From Fodinibacter sp963834965 (GTDB taxonomy: Bacteria; Actinomycetota; Actinomycetes; Actinomycetales; Dermatophilaceae), in contig CAWIEI010000006.1 of NCBI GenBank assembly GCA_963834965.1, positions 143,846-207,845 on the forward strand: a stretch of 64,000 nucleotides of DNA, in the 5' to 3' direction. Each line of letters starts with the position of its first letter. Position 1 is the first letter of the stretch. This document shows, piece by piece, positions 1-12,019 of the stretch. The position numbers were made by a program, and so were the translations under genes. The notes under the pieces were generated by a model. The model saw only the letters and a list, made by a program, of their open reading frames with translations. It was not told where the DNA came from and did no database searches.

Positions 1-146
1 TCGGCCTCACCCGGGCGCGGACGGCGGGTGGTGGCCGAGACCGAGAGCCAGACCTCGGGGTGGTGGCGGCGGACGTAGGCCGCAACGGTCCCCTTGCCGA
101 CGGCGGTCGGACCGGCGAGGACGGTGAGGCGGGAGCTCCGCGTCAC
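1..146 (-). CDS. gmk: guanylate kinase, N-terminal part (cut by window edge)
   Basis: Guanylate kinase phosphorylates GMP to GDP with ATP. Only the first 48 residues are present because the gene runs off the left edge. They include the P-loop GPTAVGKGT near residue 12 and the GMP-binding stretch SVSATTRRPRPGE near residue 35, both typical of the family. The start is a GTG at 146-144 whose bases form a GTGA overlap with the mihF stop, so the two genes are probably translationally coupled. The order mihF-gmk is the usual actinobacterial one. Confidence 0.93.
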   Translation of the reverse strand, partial: MTRSSRLTVLAGPTAVGKGTVAAYVRRHHPEVWLSVSATTRRPRPGEA

Positions 147-460
147 GACCGCCCGAAACGATCGAGCAGTGCGGCCACCTGGTTCTGGCCGAGGCCACGC
201 ACCCGGCGGCTCTCGGAGATGCCGACCTCCTCCATGATCTGGCGGGCCCGCACCCGGCCGACACCGGGCATGGACTCGAGCAGGGCGGAGACGCGCATCT
301 TGCCGATGACGTCGTTGGTCCTGCCCTCGGTGATGACCTCCGAGAGCGTGACGCCGGAGTGCTTGAGACGGTGCTTGACCTCGGCGCGCTCGCGCCGGGA
401 GGCCGCGGCCTTCTCGAGGGCGGCGGCCCGCTGTTCGGGGGTGAGCGGCGGTAGTGCCAC
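143..460 (-). CDS. mihF: integration host factor, actinobacterial type (mIHF)
   Basis: mIHF is a small nucleoid protein of Actinobacteria that binds and bends DNA and supports phage integration. I chose the GTG at 460, giving 105 residues that begin ALPPLTPEQR, the typical family N-terminus, with GAAGGA nine bases upstream; an open frame reaches 601 but that extension has no family character. The middle GVTLSEVITEG and the C-terminal helix-two-turn-helix segment with LLESMPGVGRVRARQIME match the DNA-binding part of the family. It follows pyrF after a 133-base gap, which may hold its own promoter, and overlaps gmk by four bases. Confidence 0.93.
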   Translation of the reverse strand: MALPPLTPEQRAAALEKAAASRRERAEVKHRLKHSGVTLSEVITEGRTNDVIGKMRVSALLESMPGVGRVRARQIMEEVGISESRRVRGLGQNQVAALLDRFGRS

Positions 461-593
461 GGGCGTGAGTCCTTCGTCGACATGCAGGCGCTGGCTTCTC
501 AACACCCGGCTGTACGCGGTCGACTCTAGCGCGAGGACCCGTCCGCGACGAGACGCCGGAAGGGCGGATCCGGGCCGGTGGGGAGGGGTGTTC

Positions 594-1469
594 TCAGGCA
601 CCCAGCGGGGCGGTCAGGTCGTCGGCGGCGCGGCGCGCGGCGTCGCGCAGGGCGGCGACACCCGGGCCGGCGACGAGCACCTCGCGGCTGCTGGTGCCGA
701 GCACCTGGGGCAGGGCCGCGCCGAAGGTCTGGCGCAGCACCGCCGGGGTGCCGCCCTGCGCGCCCAGCCCGGGGGCCAGCAGCGCGCCGGCGGCGCCGAC
801 GAGGTCGAGGCCGAGGTCGGTGACCGCGCTGCCCACCGTCGCGCCGACCACCATCCCGACACTGCCGAGGCGCCCGGATGCCGCAGCGCCGGCGTTGTCG
901 CGCGCCACCCCCGCCACGACGGACGCCGCGACGCTCGCGCCGTCGCGGGTCGCGTGCTGCACCGACGGCCCCTCGGGGTTGGACGTCAGGGTCAGCACGA
1001 ACAGCCCGCGACCGGTCGTGGCGGCCAGGTCGAGGGCGGGTCGCAGCGACTCGTAGCCCAGGTAGGGGCTCACCGTGATGGCGTCGGCGCGCAGCGGCGA
1101 CGCGTCGGACAGGTAGGCCTGCGCATAGCCGGCCATGGTGGTGCCGATGTCGCCGCGCTTGACGTCGAGCAGCGACAGCGTGCCGGCGTCGCGCAGGCCG
1201 GCGAGGGTGCGCTCGAGCACGGCCACCCCGGCCGACCCGAACCGCTCGAAGAACGCCGACTGCGGCTTGACCGCGGCCACCGCTCCCCCGAACGCCTCGA
1301 CGCAGGTCATCGCGAAGGCCTCGAGCCCGGCCACGGTGTCGGGCAGGCCCCACTGCTCGAGCAGCGCGGAGTGCGGGTCGATGCCGGGGCAGAACGGCCC
1401 GAGCTCGTGCATCGCGGCGCGCAGCCGGTCGCCGTAGGGGGTGGGCGGTGTGGTGGGGGTGCCGGTCAT
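594..1469 (-). CDS. pyrF: orotidine 5'-phosphate decarboxylase
   Basis: Last step of UMP synthesis: orotidine 5'-phosphate is decarboxylated to UMP. The 291-residue protein is of the longer mycobacterial-type OMP decarboxylase class. It has the N-terminal FCPGIDPH segment and the catalytic DVKRGDIGTT motif near residue 103, in which the Asp-Lys-Asp charge network is intact, followed by a glycine-rich phosphate-binding C-terminal part. It is the last gene of the pyr operon, separated from pyrD by about 58 bases, while most other operon junctions overlap. Confidence 0.95.
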   Translation of the reverse strand: MTGTPTTPPTPYGDRLRAAMHELGPFCPGIDPHSALLEQWGLPDTVAGLEAFAMTCVEAFGGAVAAVKPQSAFFERFGSAGVAVLERTLAGLRDAGTLSLLDVKRGDIGTTMAGYAQAYLSDASPLRADAITVSPYLGYESLRPALDLAATTGRGLFVLTLTSNPEGPSVQHATRDGASVAASVVAGVARDNAGAAASGRLGSVGMVVGATVGSAVTDLGLDLVGAAGALLAPGLGAQGGTPAVLRQTFGAALPQVLGTSSREVLVAGPGVAALRDAARRAADDLTAPLGA

Positions 1470-1527
1470 GCGGGGTCCCCGCGAAGTATCTGGAGGAGCG
1501 AAGCGGGTGAAGAACTTCGTGGGGTGC

Positions 1528-2484
1528 TCATTGGGCTGTCCTCTCGTGGGCGATGCCGACGACGTCGGCGAAGCGGACGAACCCGTGCCGCGCGATCTCG
1601 GCCTCGAGCTCGTCGACCACGCGCCGCGGCGCGCACGGGTCGTTGAAGGTGGCGGTTCCGACCTGCACGGCGGACGCGCCGGCGGCGACCAGTTCGAGCG
1701 CGTCGCGCCCGGTGCGCACTCCCCCGACCCCGATCAGCGGTGCGGTGGGCAGCCGGCCCTCGCGCATCGCCGCGGTCACCTGCCACAGCGCCCGCACGGC
1801 GACCGGGCGCACCGCCGGCCCGGACAGCCCGCCGGTGATACCGGCCAGCTGGGGGCGCAGGCGGTCGGTGTCGATGACCATGCCGAGCAGGGTGTTGATC
1901 ATGGTCAGGCCGTCGGCGCCGGCCTTGAGGGCGGCGTGCGCGATGGTGACGATGTCGGTGACGTCGGGGGTGAGCTTGGCGAAGATCGGGGTCTGCGCGG
2001 GCAGCCGCTCGCGCACCAGGCGCACCACCCGCTCCGACGAGAGCGCGTCGCACGCGAAGACCAGCCCGCGGTTGGCGACGTTGGGGCACGAGATGTTGAC
2101 CTCGACACCCACGACCGCGTCGTAGGCCGGGCTCGCTGCCAGCGCCTCGGCCACGTCGCCGAACTCCTCCGCGGTGTTGCCGGCGATCGACACCAGCGCC
2201 CTGGCCCCGGTCGACCGCAGCCAGGCGAGGTCCTTCTCGACGAACGCGTCGATGCCCGGCCCCTGAAGCCCGATCGAGTTGAGCATGCCGGATGCCGTCT
2301 CGGCCATCCGCGGCGTCCCCCGACCCGAGCGAGGCTGGGCCATGACCGTCTTGGTGACGAAGGCGCCCAGCTCGGAGACCGGGAAGAAGCGGTGCAGCTC
2401 CTGACCGTTGGCCGCGCAACCGGATGCCGTCATCACCGGGTTGGGCAGCACCATCGGCCCCAGTGCCGTGGTCATGTCGACCAT
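1528..2484 (-). CDS. pyrD: dihydroorotate dehydrogenase, class 1B catalytic subunit
   Basis: Oxidises dihydroorotate to orotate using FMN. The 318-residue chain has the class 1 signature NISCPN near residue 127, whose cysteine is the catalytic base in class 1 enzymes (class 2 uses serine), and C-terminal FMN-phosphate glycine motifs including IGVGGVRTGRDA. The adjacent upstream pyrK makes this the class 1B, NAD-dependent form. The start ATG at 2484 shares one base with the pyrK stop (TGATG), so the two subunits are tightly coupled. Confidence 0.96.
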   Translation of the reverse strand: MVDMTTALGPMVLPNPVMTASGCAANGQELHRFFPVSELGAFVTKTVMAQPRSGRGTPRMAETASGMLNSIGLQGPGIDAFVEKDLAWLRSTGARALVSIAGNTAEEFGDVAEALAASPAYDAVVGVEVNISCPNVANRGLVFACDALSSERVVRLVRERLPAQTPIFAKLTPDVTDIVTIAHAALKAGADGLTMINTLLGMVIDTDRLRPQLAGITGGLSGPAVRPVAVRALWQVTAAMREGRLPTAPLIGVGGVRTGRDALELVAAGASAVQVGTATFNDPCAPRRVVDELEAEIARHGFVRFADVVGIAHERTAQ

Positions 2485-3352
2485 CAGTGGCCTCCGGCCC
2501 GTGGGGCGCCCAGCGCGTCGCCGGGCACTGTGCCGATGCCGTCGGCGAACGCGTCCCAGCGCACCCGGTCACCCCGGAACACCGGTCCCTCGACGCAGGA
2601 GCGCACCATCCGGGTGACGCCGTCGTTGCCGGTGACCGGCATGACGCAGGTCATGCACACCCCGACCCCGCAGGCCATCGACTCCTCGACGGCCACCTGG
2701 GCGACGGCGCCGCGCGCCGTGGCGATCTCGGTGACCGAGCGCAGCATCGCCATCGGGCCGCAGCCGTAGACGACCCCCGCCGAGGTGCGGTCGATGACGT
2801 CACCGAGCACGTCGCTCACCCAGCCGCGGCGCCCGGAGGAGCCGTCGTCGGTGGTGACGGTGACACCGTCGGCGGTGCGCCGGGCCTCGACGACCCCGAA
2901 CAGGCGGTCCTCGGATGCCGCGCCGAGCACCATCTCGACGTGGCAGCCGCGCTCGCGCAGCGCCTCGGCGAGCCAGAACAGCGGGGCCGAACCGTAGCCA
3001 CCACCGACGAGCACGCAGGCCACCGGCTCGGCGGGCAGCGGGAACGGGCGGCCGAGCGGGCCGACGACGTCGACCGGGTCGTGGGTGCGCCGGCCGGTGA
3101 GCCACACCGTGCCCGGGCCGTGCGCGGCGACGACGACGTCGACGGTGCCGCCGTAGGTGCCCGACGGCTTGACCTTGTGGATCGAGAAGCACCGGCGCAG
3201 CAGGTTCGCCGAGGTGGGGCCGCCGACGGCCAGGGCCACGAACTGGCCGGGGCGGGCCAGCTCGGCCACGCCCGGGGCCACGAGGGTGAGGTGGTGGTAG
3301 GCGCCGACCCGGCGGGTGGCGATCAGCTCGCCGCTGACCTGGACGACCCCGT

Positions 3353-3356
<4 letters not shown>
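2484..3356 (-). CDS. pyrK: dihydroorotate dehydrogenase electron transfer subunit
   Basis: FAD and iron-sulfur subunit that passes electrons from PyrD to NAD+. The 290-residue protein has a ferredoxin-reductase-like FAD domain (RRCFSIH near residue 49), an NAD-binding part (VLVGGGYGSAPLF), and a C-terminal cysteine cluster CGVGVCMTC followed by a fourth cysteine about 18 residues later in RSCVEG, expected to hold a [2Fe-2S] cluster. Start is a GTG at 3356 in a GTGA overlap with the carB stop. The end abuts pyrD. Confidence 0.95.
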
Positions 3357-6663
<3,307 letters not shown>

Positions 6664-6664
<1 letters not shown>

Positions 6665-7812
6665 TACGCGCTCACCTCCGCGTTCGCGAGCATCAGATCG
6701 ACGAAGCGGTCGAAGAGGTAGGCGGCGTCGTGCGGGCCGGCCGCGGCCTCGGGGTGGTACTGCACCGAGAAGGCGACCAGCCCCCCGTCGCGGCGTACCT
6801 CGAGCCCCTCGACGACGTCGTCGTTGAGGCAGACGTGGCTGACCGTCGCGGTGCCGAACGGCGTCTCGGTCGGCCCGTCGAGCGGTGCGTCGACGGCGAA
6901 CCCGTGGTTGTGCGCGGTGACCTCGACCTTGCCGGTGGTGCGGTCCATGACCGGCTGGTTGATGCCGCGGTGCCCGTACTTCAGCTTGTAGGTGCCGAAC
7001 CCGAGCGCCTTGCCGAGGATCTGGTTGCCGAAGCAGATGCCGAAGTACGGCGTGCCGTCGCCGAGCACCTGCTGCAGGAGGGCCGCCTGCACCTGCGCCG
7101 TGGCCGGGTCGCCGGGACCGTTGGAGAAGAACACGCCGTCGGGCTGCAGCGCCCGCACGTCGTCGATGGTGGCGGTGGCCGGGAGCACGTGCACCTCGAT
7201 GCCGCGCTGCGCCATCAGCTGCGGGGTCATCGCCTTGATGCCGAGGTCGACGACCGCCACGGTGAACCGCTTCTCCCCCAACGGCGGCACGACGTAGGCG
7301 GTGTCGGTGGCCACCTGCTCGGCCAGCGCCGCCCCGGCCATCGGCGGGGAGTCGATGACCTGGGTGAGCAGGCGCTCGCGGGGCGCGCTCGCGGCATCCC
7401 CGCTGAAGATGCCGACCCGCATCGCGCCGCGCTCGCGCAGGTGGCGGGTGAGCGCGCGGGTGTCGAGGTCGCAGATGCCGACCACGCCCTGGGCCTCGAG
7501 CTCGTCCTCGAGAGAACGCTTCGAGCGCCAGCTCGACGGGCGCAGCGCGGGGTCGCGCACGACGTAGCCGGCCACCCAGATGCGCCCGGACTCGTCGTCC
7601 TCGTCGTTCCAGCCGGTGTTGCCGACGTGCGGCGCGGTCATCACGACGACCTGGCGGTGGTAGCTGGGGTCGGTGAGGGTCTCCTGGTAGCCGGTCATGC
7701 CGGTGGAGAAGACGGCCTCGCCGACGGTGGTGCCGCGGTGGCCGTAGGCGCGGCCGGAGAAGGTACGGCCGTCCTCGAGGACCAGCACGGCGGGCTCGCG
7801 GGTGGTCAGCAT
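6664..7812 (-). CDS. carA: carbamoyl-phosphate synthase small (glutaminase) subunit
   Basis: Hydrolyses glutamine and channels ammonia to CarB. I chose ATG 7812 (382 residues, MLTTREPAVLVLEDG), which starts at the normal family boundary and overlaps the end of pyrC by seven bases; a longer frame exists but adds non-homologous sequence. The N-terminal CPSase-specific domain is followed by a class I glutamine amidotransferase domain with nucleophile Cys in YFGICFGNQILG and the His-Glu pair in QYHPEAAAGPHD. Mycobacteria often have a membrane-protein gene between pyrC and carA; none is present here. Confidence 0.96.
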
Positions 7813-9113
7813 GCGGTGGGCTCCCCTCCGCGGGCCGTGACGCGGCCACGCAGGATGGTGGTGTGCACGGCGCCGGTGAGCGACCGGCCGTGCCACGGGG
7901 TGTTGCGGGACAGGGACTGCGAGGTGTCACGGTCGACGCGAACCGTGGCGGTGGGGTCGACGAGCACCAGGTTGGCCGGGGCCCCGGCGGCGACCGGGTG
8001 GCCGTGGTCGGCCAGGCTGGCGATGCGGGCCGGGCCGGTGGACATCAGCCGGGACAGGTCGGCCCAGCCGAGCCGGCCGTCGGCCACGAGCAGGTCGTGC
8101 ACCACCGCGAAGGCGGTCTCGAGCCCGAGCATGCCGAACGCCGCGTCGACGAAGGCGTGCTCCTTGTCGTGCCGGGCGTGCGGGGCGTGGTCGGTGGCGA
8201 TGGCGTCGATGGTGCCGTCGAGCAGGCCCTCGACAAGCGCCTCGCGGTCCTCGGTGGGCCGCAGCGGCGGGTTGACCTTGTAGACCGGGTCGTAGCTGGC
8301 GAGCAGGTCGGTGCCCAGCGCCAGGTGGTGCGGGGTCACCTCGCAGGTCATCGCGATGCCGCGTGCCTTCGCCCAGCGCACGACGTCGAGCCCCTCGGCG
8401 GTGCTGACGTGGGCGACGTGCACCCGGCTGCGGGTGTGCTCGGCGAGCAGGGCGTCGCGGGCGATGATGCTCGCCTCGGCGACGGCCGGCCAGCCGGGCA
8501 GGCCGAGCCGGCCCGAGACCTCGCCCTCGTGGCAGCAGGCCGTGGAGCCGGCGAGGTTGGGGTCCTGGCTGTGCTGGCTCACCACACCGTCGAAGGCCCG
8601 CACGTACTCCAGTGCCCGGCGCATGACCCGGCCGTCGTCGACGCAGTGGCCGTCGTCGGAGAAGACCTTGGTCGCGGCCCGCGACCGGTGCATCAGGGCG
8701 AGCTCGGCGAGCTCGGCGCCTTTCAGCGCCTTGGTGACGGCGCCGACCGGCACGACGTCGACCAGGCCGGCGGCGCGGCCGAGGTCGAGGATGCGCTCGG
8801 CCGCCTCCGCGGTGTCGGTGACCGGGTTGGTGTTGGCCATGGCCAGCACGGCGGTGAAGCCGCCGACCGCGGCGGCCCGCGAGCCGGAGGCGATCGTCTC
8901 GGCATCCTCACGGCCCGGCTCGCGCAGGTGGGTGTGCAGGTCGACGAACCCGGGCAGCAGCGTGAGGCCGTCGGCATCCACCCGTTCGGCGTCGTCGTGG
9001 GCGTCGACCGTGCCGACCTGCGCGACGACGCCGTCGCGCAGCAGCACGTCGCCGGTGGAGGCGGCGCCGTGCTCGTCGTACCAGGTGGGCCCGGTCAGGA
9101 TGAGGGTGCTCAC
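7806..9113 (-). CDS. pyrC: dihydroorotase
   Basis: Cyclises carbamoyl-aspartate to dihydroorotate. The 435-residue protein is an amidohydrolase-fold class I dihydroorotase: metal-binding DLHTHLREPG near residue 60, the NTNPVTD segment, further metal histidines in SQHSQD and HVAHVS, and the catalytic aspartate in IATDHAPH near residue 310. The start is a GTG at 9113, in a GTGA overlap with the pyrB stop. Confidence 0.96.
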   Translation of the reverse strand: MSTLILTGPTWYDEHGAASTGDVLLRDGVVAQVGTVDAHDDAERVDADGLTLLPGFVDLHTHLREPGREDAETIASGSRAAAVGGFTAVLAMANTNPVTDTAEAAERILDLGRAAGLVDVVPVGAVTKALKGAELAELALMHRSRAATKVFSDDGHCVDDGRVMRRALEYVRAFDGVVSQHSQDPNLAGSTACCHEGEVSGRLGLPGWPAVAEASIIARDALLAEHTRSRVHVAHVSTAEGLDVVRWAKARGIAMTCEVTPHHLALGTDLLASYDPVYKVNPPLRPTEDREALVEGLLDGTIDAIATDHAPHARHDKEHAFVDAAFGMLGLETAFAVVHDLLVADGRLGWADLSRLMSTGPARIASLADHGHPVAAGAPANLVLVDPTATVRVDRDTSQSLSRNTPWHGRSLTGAVHTTILRGRVTARGGEPTAC

Positions 9114-10057
9114 GCGGCCGCCCCCTCTCCGGCGAGGAGGTGGTAGAGCACGGACATCCGTACCGCCACCCCCGCCGAGACCTGGTCGAGCACGAGGCTC
9201 TGGGCGGCGTCCGCGGCATCCGCGCTGATCTCGAGGCCGCGGTTCATCGGGCCCGGGTGGCAGATGACGGCCTCCGGGTTGGCGTCGGTGAGCGCGCGCA
9301 GGCGCTCGCGGGTCAGGCCGAAGCCCACCGTGTACTCGCGGGCGGTCGGGAAGAAGCCGCCGCTCATCCGCTCGCGCTGCACGCGCAGCATCATCACGGC
9401 ATCCGGCCCGCTGGCGAGCACGGCGTCGAGGTCGTCGGTGAGCGCCAGGCCGTCGGTGGCGGCCCACGCCCCGATGCCGCTCGGCATCAGCGTGGGCGGG
9501 GCGACCAGCGTGACGTGCGCGCCGAGGGTACGCAGGGTGATCGCGTTGGAGCGGAAGACCCGGCTGTGGGTGAGGTCGCCGACGATGGCGACCCGGGCGC
9601 CGTCGAGGTCGCCGATCCGCTGCTCCATCGTGTAGGCGTCGAGCAGGGCCTGCGTGGGGTGCTCGTGGGTGCCGTCGCCGGCGTTGATGACGCTGGCGTC
9701 GACCCACTGGCTCACCTGGTGGGCGGCGCCGCTGGCCATGTGCCGGATGACGATGGCGTCGACCGACATGGCGTCGATGGTGCGCACCGTGTCGCGCAGG
9801 CTCTCGCCCTTGCTGGCGCTGCTGCCCTTGCCGGTGATGTTGATCGTGTCGGCGCTCATCCACTTGCCGGCGATCTCGAAGCTCGAGCGGGTGCGGGTGG
9901 AGTCCTCGAAGAAGAGGTTGATGACGGTGCGCCCACGCAGGGTGGGGAGCTTCTTGACGTCGCGGTGCTGCACCTCGTGCATCTCGGTGGCGGTCGCGAG
10001 CAGCATCCGCACGTCGTCGCGGGTGAGGTCGGCGCTGGAGAGCAGGTGGCGGTTCAT
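9110..10057 (-). CDS. pyrB: aspartate carbamoyltransferase catalytic subunit
   Basis: Condenses carbamoyl phosphate with aspartate, the committed step of pyrimidine synthesis. The 315-residue chain has the carbamoyl-phosphate motif FEDSTRTRSSFE near residue 50, KGSSASKGES near residue 77 and the HPTQAL motif near residue 130, all intact. No regulatory pyrI gene is nearby, as in other Gram-positive pyr operons. The ATG forms an ATGA overlap with the end of pyrR. Confidence 0.96.
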   Translation of the reverse strand: MNRHLLSSADLTRDDVRMLLATATEMHEVQHRDVKKLPTLRGRTVINLFFEDSTRTRSSFEIAGKWMSADTINITGKGSSASKGESLRDTVRTIDAMSVDAIVIRHMASGAAHQVSQWVDASVINAGDGTHEHPTQALLDAYTMEQRIGDLDGARVAIVGDLTHSRVFRSNAITLRTLGAHVTLVAPPTLMPSGIGAWAATDGLALTDDLDAVLASGPDAVMMLRVQRERMSGGFFPTAREYTVGFGLTRERLRALTDANPEAVICHPGPMNRGLEISADAADAAQSLVLDQVSAGVAVRMSVLYHLLAGEGAAA

Positions 10058-10644
10058 CGGGTGTCACCCCCGGCGATCCGGACGACGTCCTCGCCGCCGT
10101 CGAACCCGGCCAGGCGCACCTGCACCTTCTCGCTGTGGCTCGTCGGCAGGTTCTTGCCGACGTGGTCGGCGCGGATCGGCAGCTCGCGGTGGCCGCGGTC
10201 GACGAGCACCGCGAGGCGCACGGCGCGCGGGCGGCCGAGGTCGGAGAGGGCGTCGAGGGCGGCGCGGATGGTGCGGCCGCTGTAGAGCACGTCGTCGACG
10301 AGCACCACCACCTTGTCGTCGATGCCGCCCACCGGGATGTCGGTGTGCATCGGCGCCCGGGTGGGCTGGGAGCGCAGGTCGTCGCGGTGCATCGTGATGT
10401 CGAGGCTGCCGGTGGGCACCTCGGTGCCCTCGACCTCGTGGACGAGGTCGGCGAGCCGGTGGGCCAGCTCGACGCCGCGGCTGGGGATGCCGAGCAGCAC
10501 GAGGTCGTCGGCACCCTTGTTGTGCTCGAGGATCTCGTGCGCGATGCGGCGCAGGGCCCGGGACACGTCGCTCGCGGTGAGGACGGTGCGACCGGAGGGG
10601 TCGAGCGGGTGCCCTGGGGGCACGGTCATGTCGGCGCGCGTCAA
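10054..10644 (-). CDS. pyrR: PyrR, pyr mRNA-binding regulator / uracil phosphoribosyltransferase
   Basis: PyrR binds UMP or UTP and then a hairpin in pyr mRNA, lowering operon expression; it also has weak uracil phosphoribosyltransferase activity. The 196-residue protein carries the PRPP-binding motif VVLVDDVLYSGRT at about residues 112-124. I take the TTG at 10644 as start because AAGGAGGT (10652-10659) lies seven bases upstream; the first ATG (10629) would be too far from it. It heads the pyr operon and ends in an ATGA overlap with pyrB, so reduced translation of pyrR could pass downstream. Confidence 0.95.
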   Translation of the reverse strand: MTRADMTVPPGHPLDPSGRTVLTASDVSRALRRIAHEILEHNKGADDLVLLGIPSRGVELAHRLADLVHEVEGTEVPTGSLDITMHRDDLRSQPTRAPMHTDIPVGGIDDKVVVLVDDVLYSGRTIRAALDALSDLGRPRAVRLAVLVDRGHRELPIRADHVGKNLPTSHSEKVQVRLAGFDGGEDVVRIAGGDTR

Positions 10645-10690
10645 GACGCGGACCTCCTTCCCTGCCTCACGGGACAGGTCGTTAAAGGAT
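10645..10690 (-). promoter_or_regulatory. PyrR-binding RNA hairpin in the pyrR leader
   Basis: The minus-strand leader reads CCTG-TCCCGTGAGG-CAGG at 10678-10661, a short stem with a G/A-rich loop that resembles the PyrR-binding loop of Bacillus and mycobacterial pyr leaders. It is followed at once by GGAAGGAGGT, the pyrR ribosome binding site. No terminator with a T-tract is visible in the leader. This suggests translational rather than transcriptional-attenuation control: UMP-loaded PyrR would occupy the hairpin and block initiation at the TTG. Confidence 0.75.
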
Positions 10691-10883
10691 GTCGGGGTGG
10701 TGCGGCGCCCACTCTACGGGGTGGCGACTGCGCGTCAGGCACCGGCTCGCGAGCGGGAGTGTGGTGGGGACCGACCGGTCCGGATGCCGAGATGTCCATA
10801 ACGTAGGGCTATGCCTCACCCAACATGGCGTGATGCAATGGGTGGGCCAGCACCGCCGCACCGCGCCGCGAAGGAGGCCAACC

Positions 10884-11126
10884 GTGCAGACTCCCACTCC
10901 GACCGACCCCCGTGGCGCGCTGTGTGCCGACGTCGCCGCTCCGCTGTCGGCCGCAGCCCACCTCGGGGCCGCCGCTCAGCTGTCGGCCGCAGCCCACCTC
11001 GGGGCCGCCGCGCCGCGGCCGGTGGCGCAGCCACTCTTCCCGCCGAAGGACGCCGACGCCGAGGCCCGCCGCCGATGGCTGGCCAGCTCGCCCTGGCCCG
11101 AGGTCGTCTTCGCCGCGGCCGTCTGA
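10884..11126 (+). CDS. small alanine-rich protein of unknown function
   Basis: An 80-residue product I do not recognise, diverging from pyrR. Support for a real gene: GTG at 10884 has a strong AAGGAGG six bases upstream (10871-10877), and the C-terminus is not low-complexity (FPPKDADAEARRRWLASSPW, ending PEVVFAAAV). The middle is made of a 12-residue unit LSAAAHLGAAAQ present twice as an exact DNA duplication. No signal peptide or transmembrane segment is evident. In Streptomyces the place next to pyrR often holds bldD; this protein shows no helix-turn-helix and is not that. Confidence 0.55.
   Translation: MQTPTPTDPRGALCADVAAPLSAAAHLGAAAQLSAAAHLGAAAPRPVAQPLFPPKDADAEARRRWLASSPWPEVVFAAAV
10944..11010 (+). 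repeat. 36-bp tandem duplication inside the small ORF
   Basis: The sequence starting CTGTCGGCCGCAGCCCACCT at 10944 recurs at 10980, so the period is 36 bases; the second copy matches for about 31 bases. It keeps frame and duplicates the peptide LSAAAHLGAAAQ. Confidence 0.85.
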
Positions 11127-11139
11127 CCTGACCCCCGAT

Positions 11140-11181
11140 CGTGGGTGAAGATCGTCGCCGAGGCGAAGGATTACACCCACG
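11140..11181. terminator. possible bidirectional terminator between convergent genes
   Basis: CGTGGGTG at 11140-11147 and its perfect complement CACCCACG at 11174-11181 flank a 26-base loop in the short gap between the convergent small ORF and GNAT gene. The stem is only eight pairs and there is no T-tract, so this is tentative. Confidence 0.3.
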
Positions 11182-11192
11182 TTCGGCCGCGG

Positions 11193-11699
11193 TCAGCCGC
11201 CGGTGAGGTCGCAGACCATCGCGACGCGGCGGCCGTGTCGCATCAGGCCCATTCGCTTCTCCGTGTCCGCCAGCGGCTGGAGGTGTGCCGGGAGCGGGTC
11301 GAGCTCGACGTAGCCGTGCCGGGCGTAGAACGGGGCGTTCCACGGCACGTCCGCGTAGGTGCGCAGGGTGACCTCGCTGGCACCGCGCCCGGCCAGTTCG
11401 TCGTGGGTGGCCTCGAGCAGCGCCCCGCCGGTGCCGCGTCGACCGTGCGCCGGGGCGACGGCGATCTGCTCCAGGTGCCAGTGCCCGTCGAGGTCGAGCA
11501 CGTGGCTGAAGCCGACGACCGTTCCGTCGTCGTCGACGGCCACGAGCAGGATGCCGGGCTCCCCGGCGCGCTCCTCCCCCGACGACGCGGCCGGCCAGGC
11601 GACCTCGCCGAACCGCTCCACGAAGAGGGCGTCGCCGGCATCCTCGATGGCTGCCAGGAAGGGCAGGTCGGCGTCCTGCGCGAGGCGGATGGTCGTCAT
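11193..11699 (-). CDS. GNAT family N-acetyltransferase
   Basis: A 168-residue single-domain GNAT acetyltransferase; the substrate cannot be read from sequence. It begins MTTIRLAQDADLPFL, a common GNAT opening, and has the acetyl-CoA pyrophosphate loop in IAVAPAHGRRGTGGALLEA near residue 90 (the Q/R-x-x-G-x-G/A element) and a C-terminal beta strand FYARHGYVEL. I use ATG 11699; the frame stays open further upstream but that stretch is arginine-rich and unlike the family. No clear ribosome binding site precedes this ATG, so the start is less certain than the function. Confidence 0.82.
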   Translation of the reverse strand: MTTIRLAQDADLPFLAAIEDAGDALFVERFGEVAWPAASSGEERAGEPGILLVAVDDDGTVVGFSHVLDLDGHWHLEQIAVAPAHGRRGTGGALLEATHDELAGRGASEVTLRTYADVPWNAPFYARHGYVELDPLPAHLQPLADTEKRMGLMRHGRRVAMVCDLTGG

Positions 11700-11812
11700 C
11701 CGGCGCAGTATGCCGCGGCACGCGGCCTCCGGAGTGGCCGTGCGCCGCCGGGTGCGAGGATCATCGCTGGCGAGGGCGCCGCCGGGGTGCCCGCGGACGA
11801 AGGGTGAGCGCC

Positions 11813-12019
11813 ATGGCACACACGTACGGCATCAGCGAGGTCGTCGGCACGTCGACCACCTCGATCGACGAGGCCATCTCCTCAGCGGTCGCGCGGGCGT
11901 CGACCACGGTGCGCGGGCTGGACTGGTTCGAGGTGACCGAGATCCGGGGCCACCTCGCCGACGGCGCGGTCGCCCACTACCAGGTGGGGCTCAAGCTCGG
12001 CTTCCGCCTGGAGGAGTGA
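11813..12019 (+). CDS. dodecin (flavin-binding dodecameric protein)
   Basis: Dodecins are small proteins that assemble into hollow dodecamers and store or buffer flavins (or CoA in some bacteria). This one has 68 residues, the normal length, with the family pattern HTYGISEVVGTSTTSIDEAI at the start, GLDWFEVTEIRGH in the middle (the tryptophan near residue 38 stacks on the flavin in known dodecins) and HYQVGLKLGFRLEE at the end. I chose ATG 11813; GTG 11804 is in frame but overlaps the probable ribosome binding site GAAGGGTGAG. Convergent with nusB. Confidence 0.93.
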   Translation: MAHTYGISEVVGTSTTSIDEAISSAVARASTTVRGLDWFEVTEIRGHLADGAVAHYQVGLKLGFRLEE

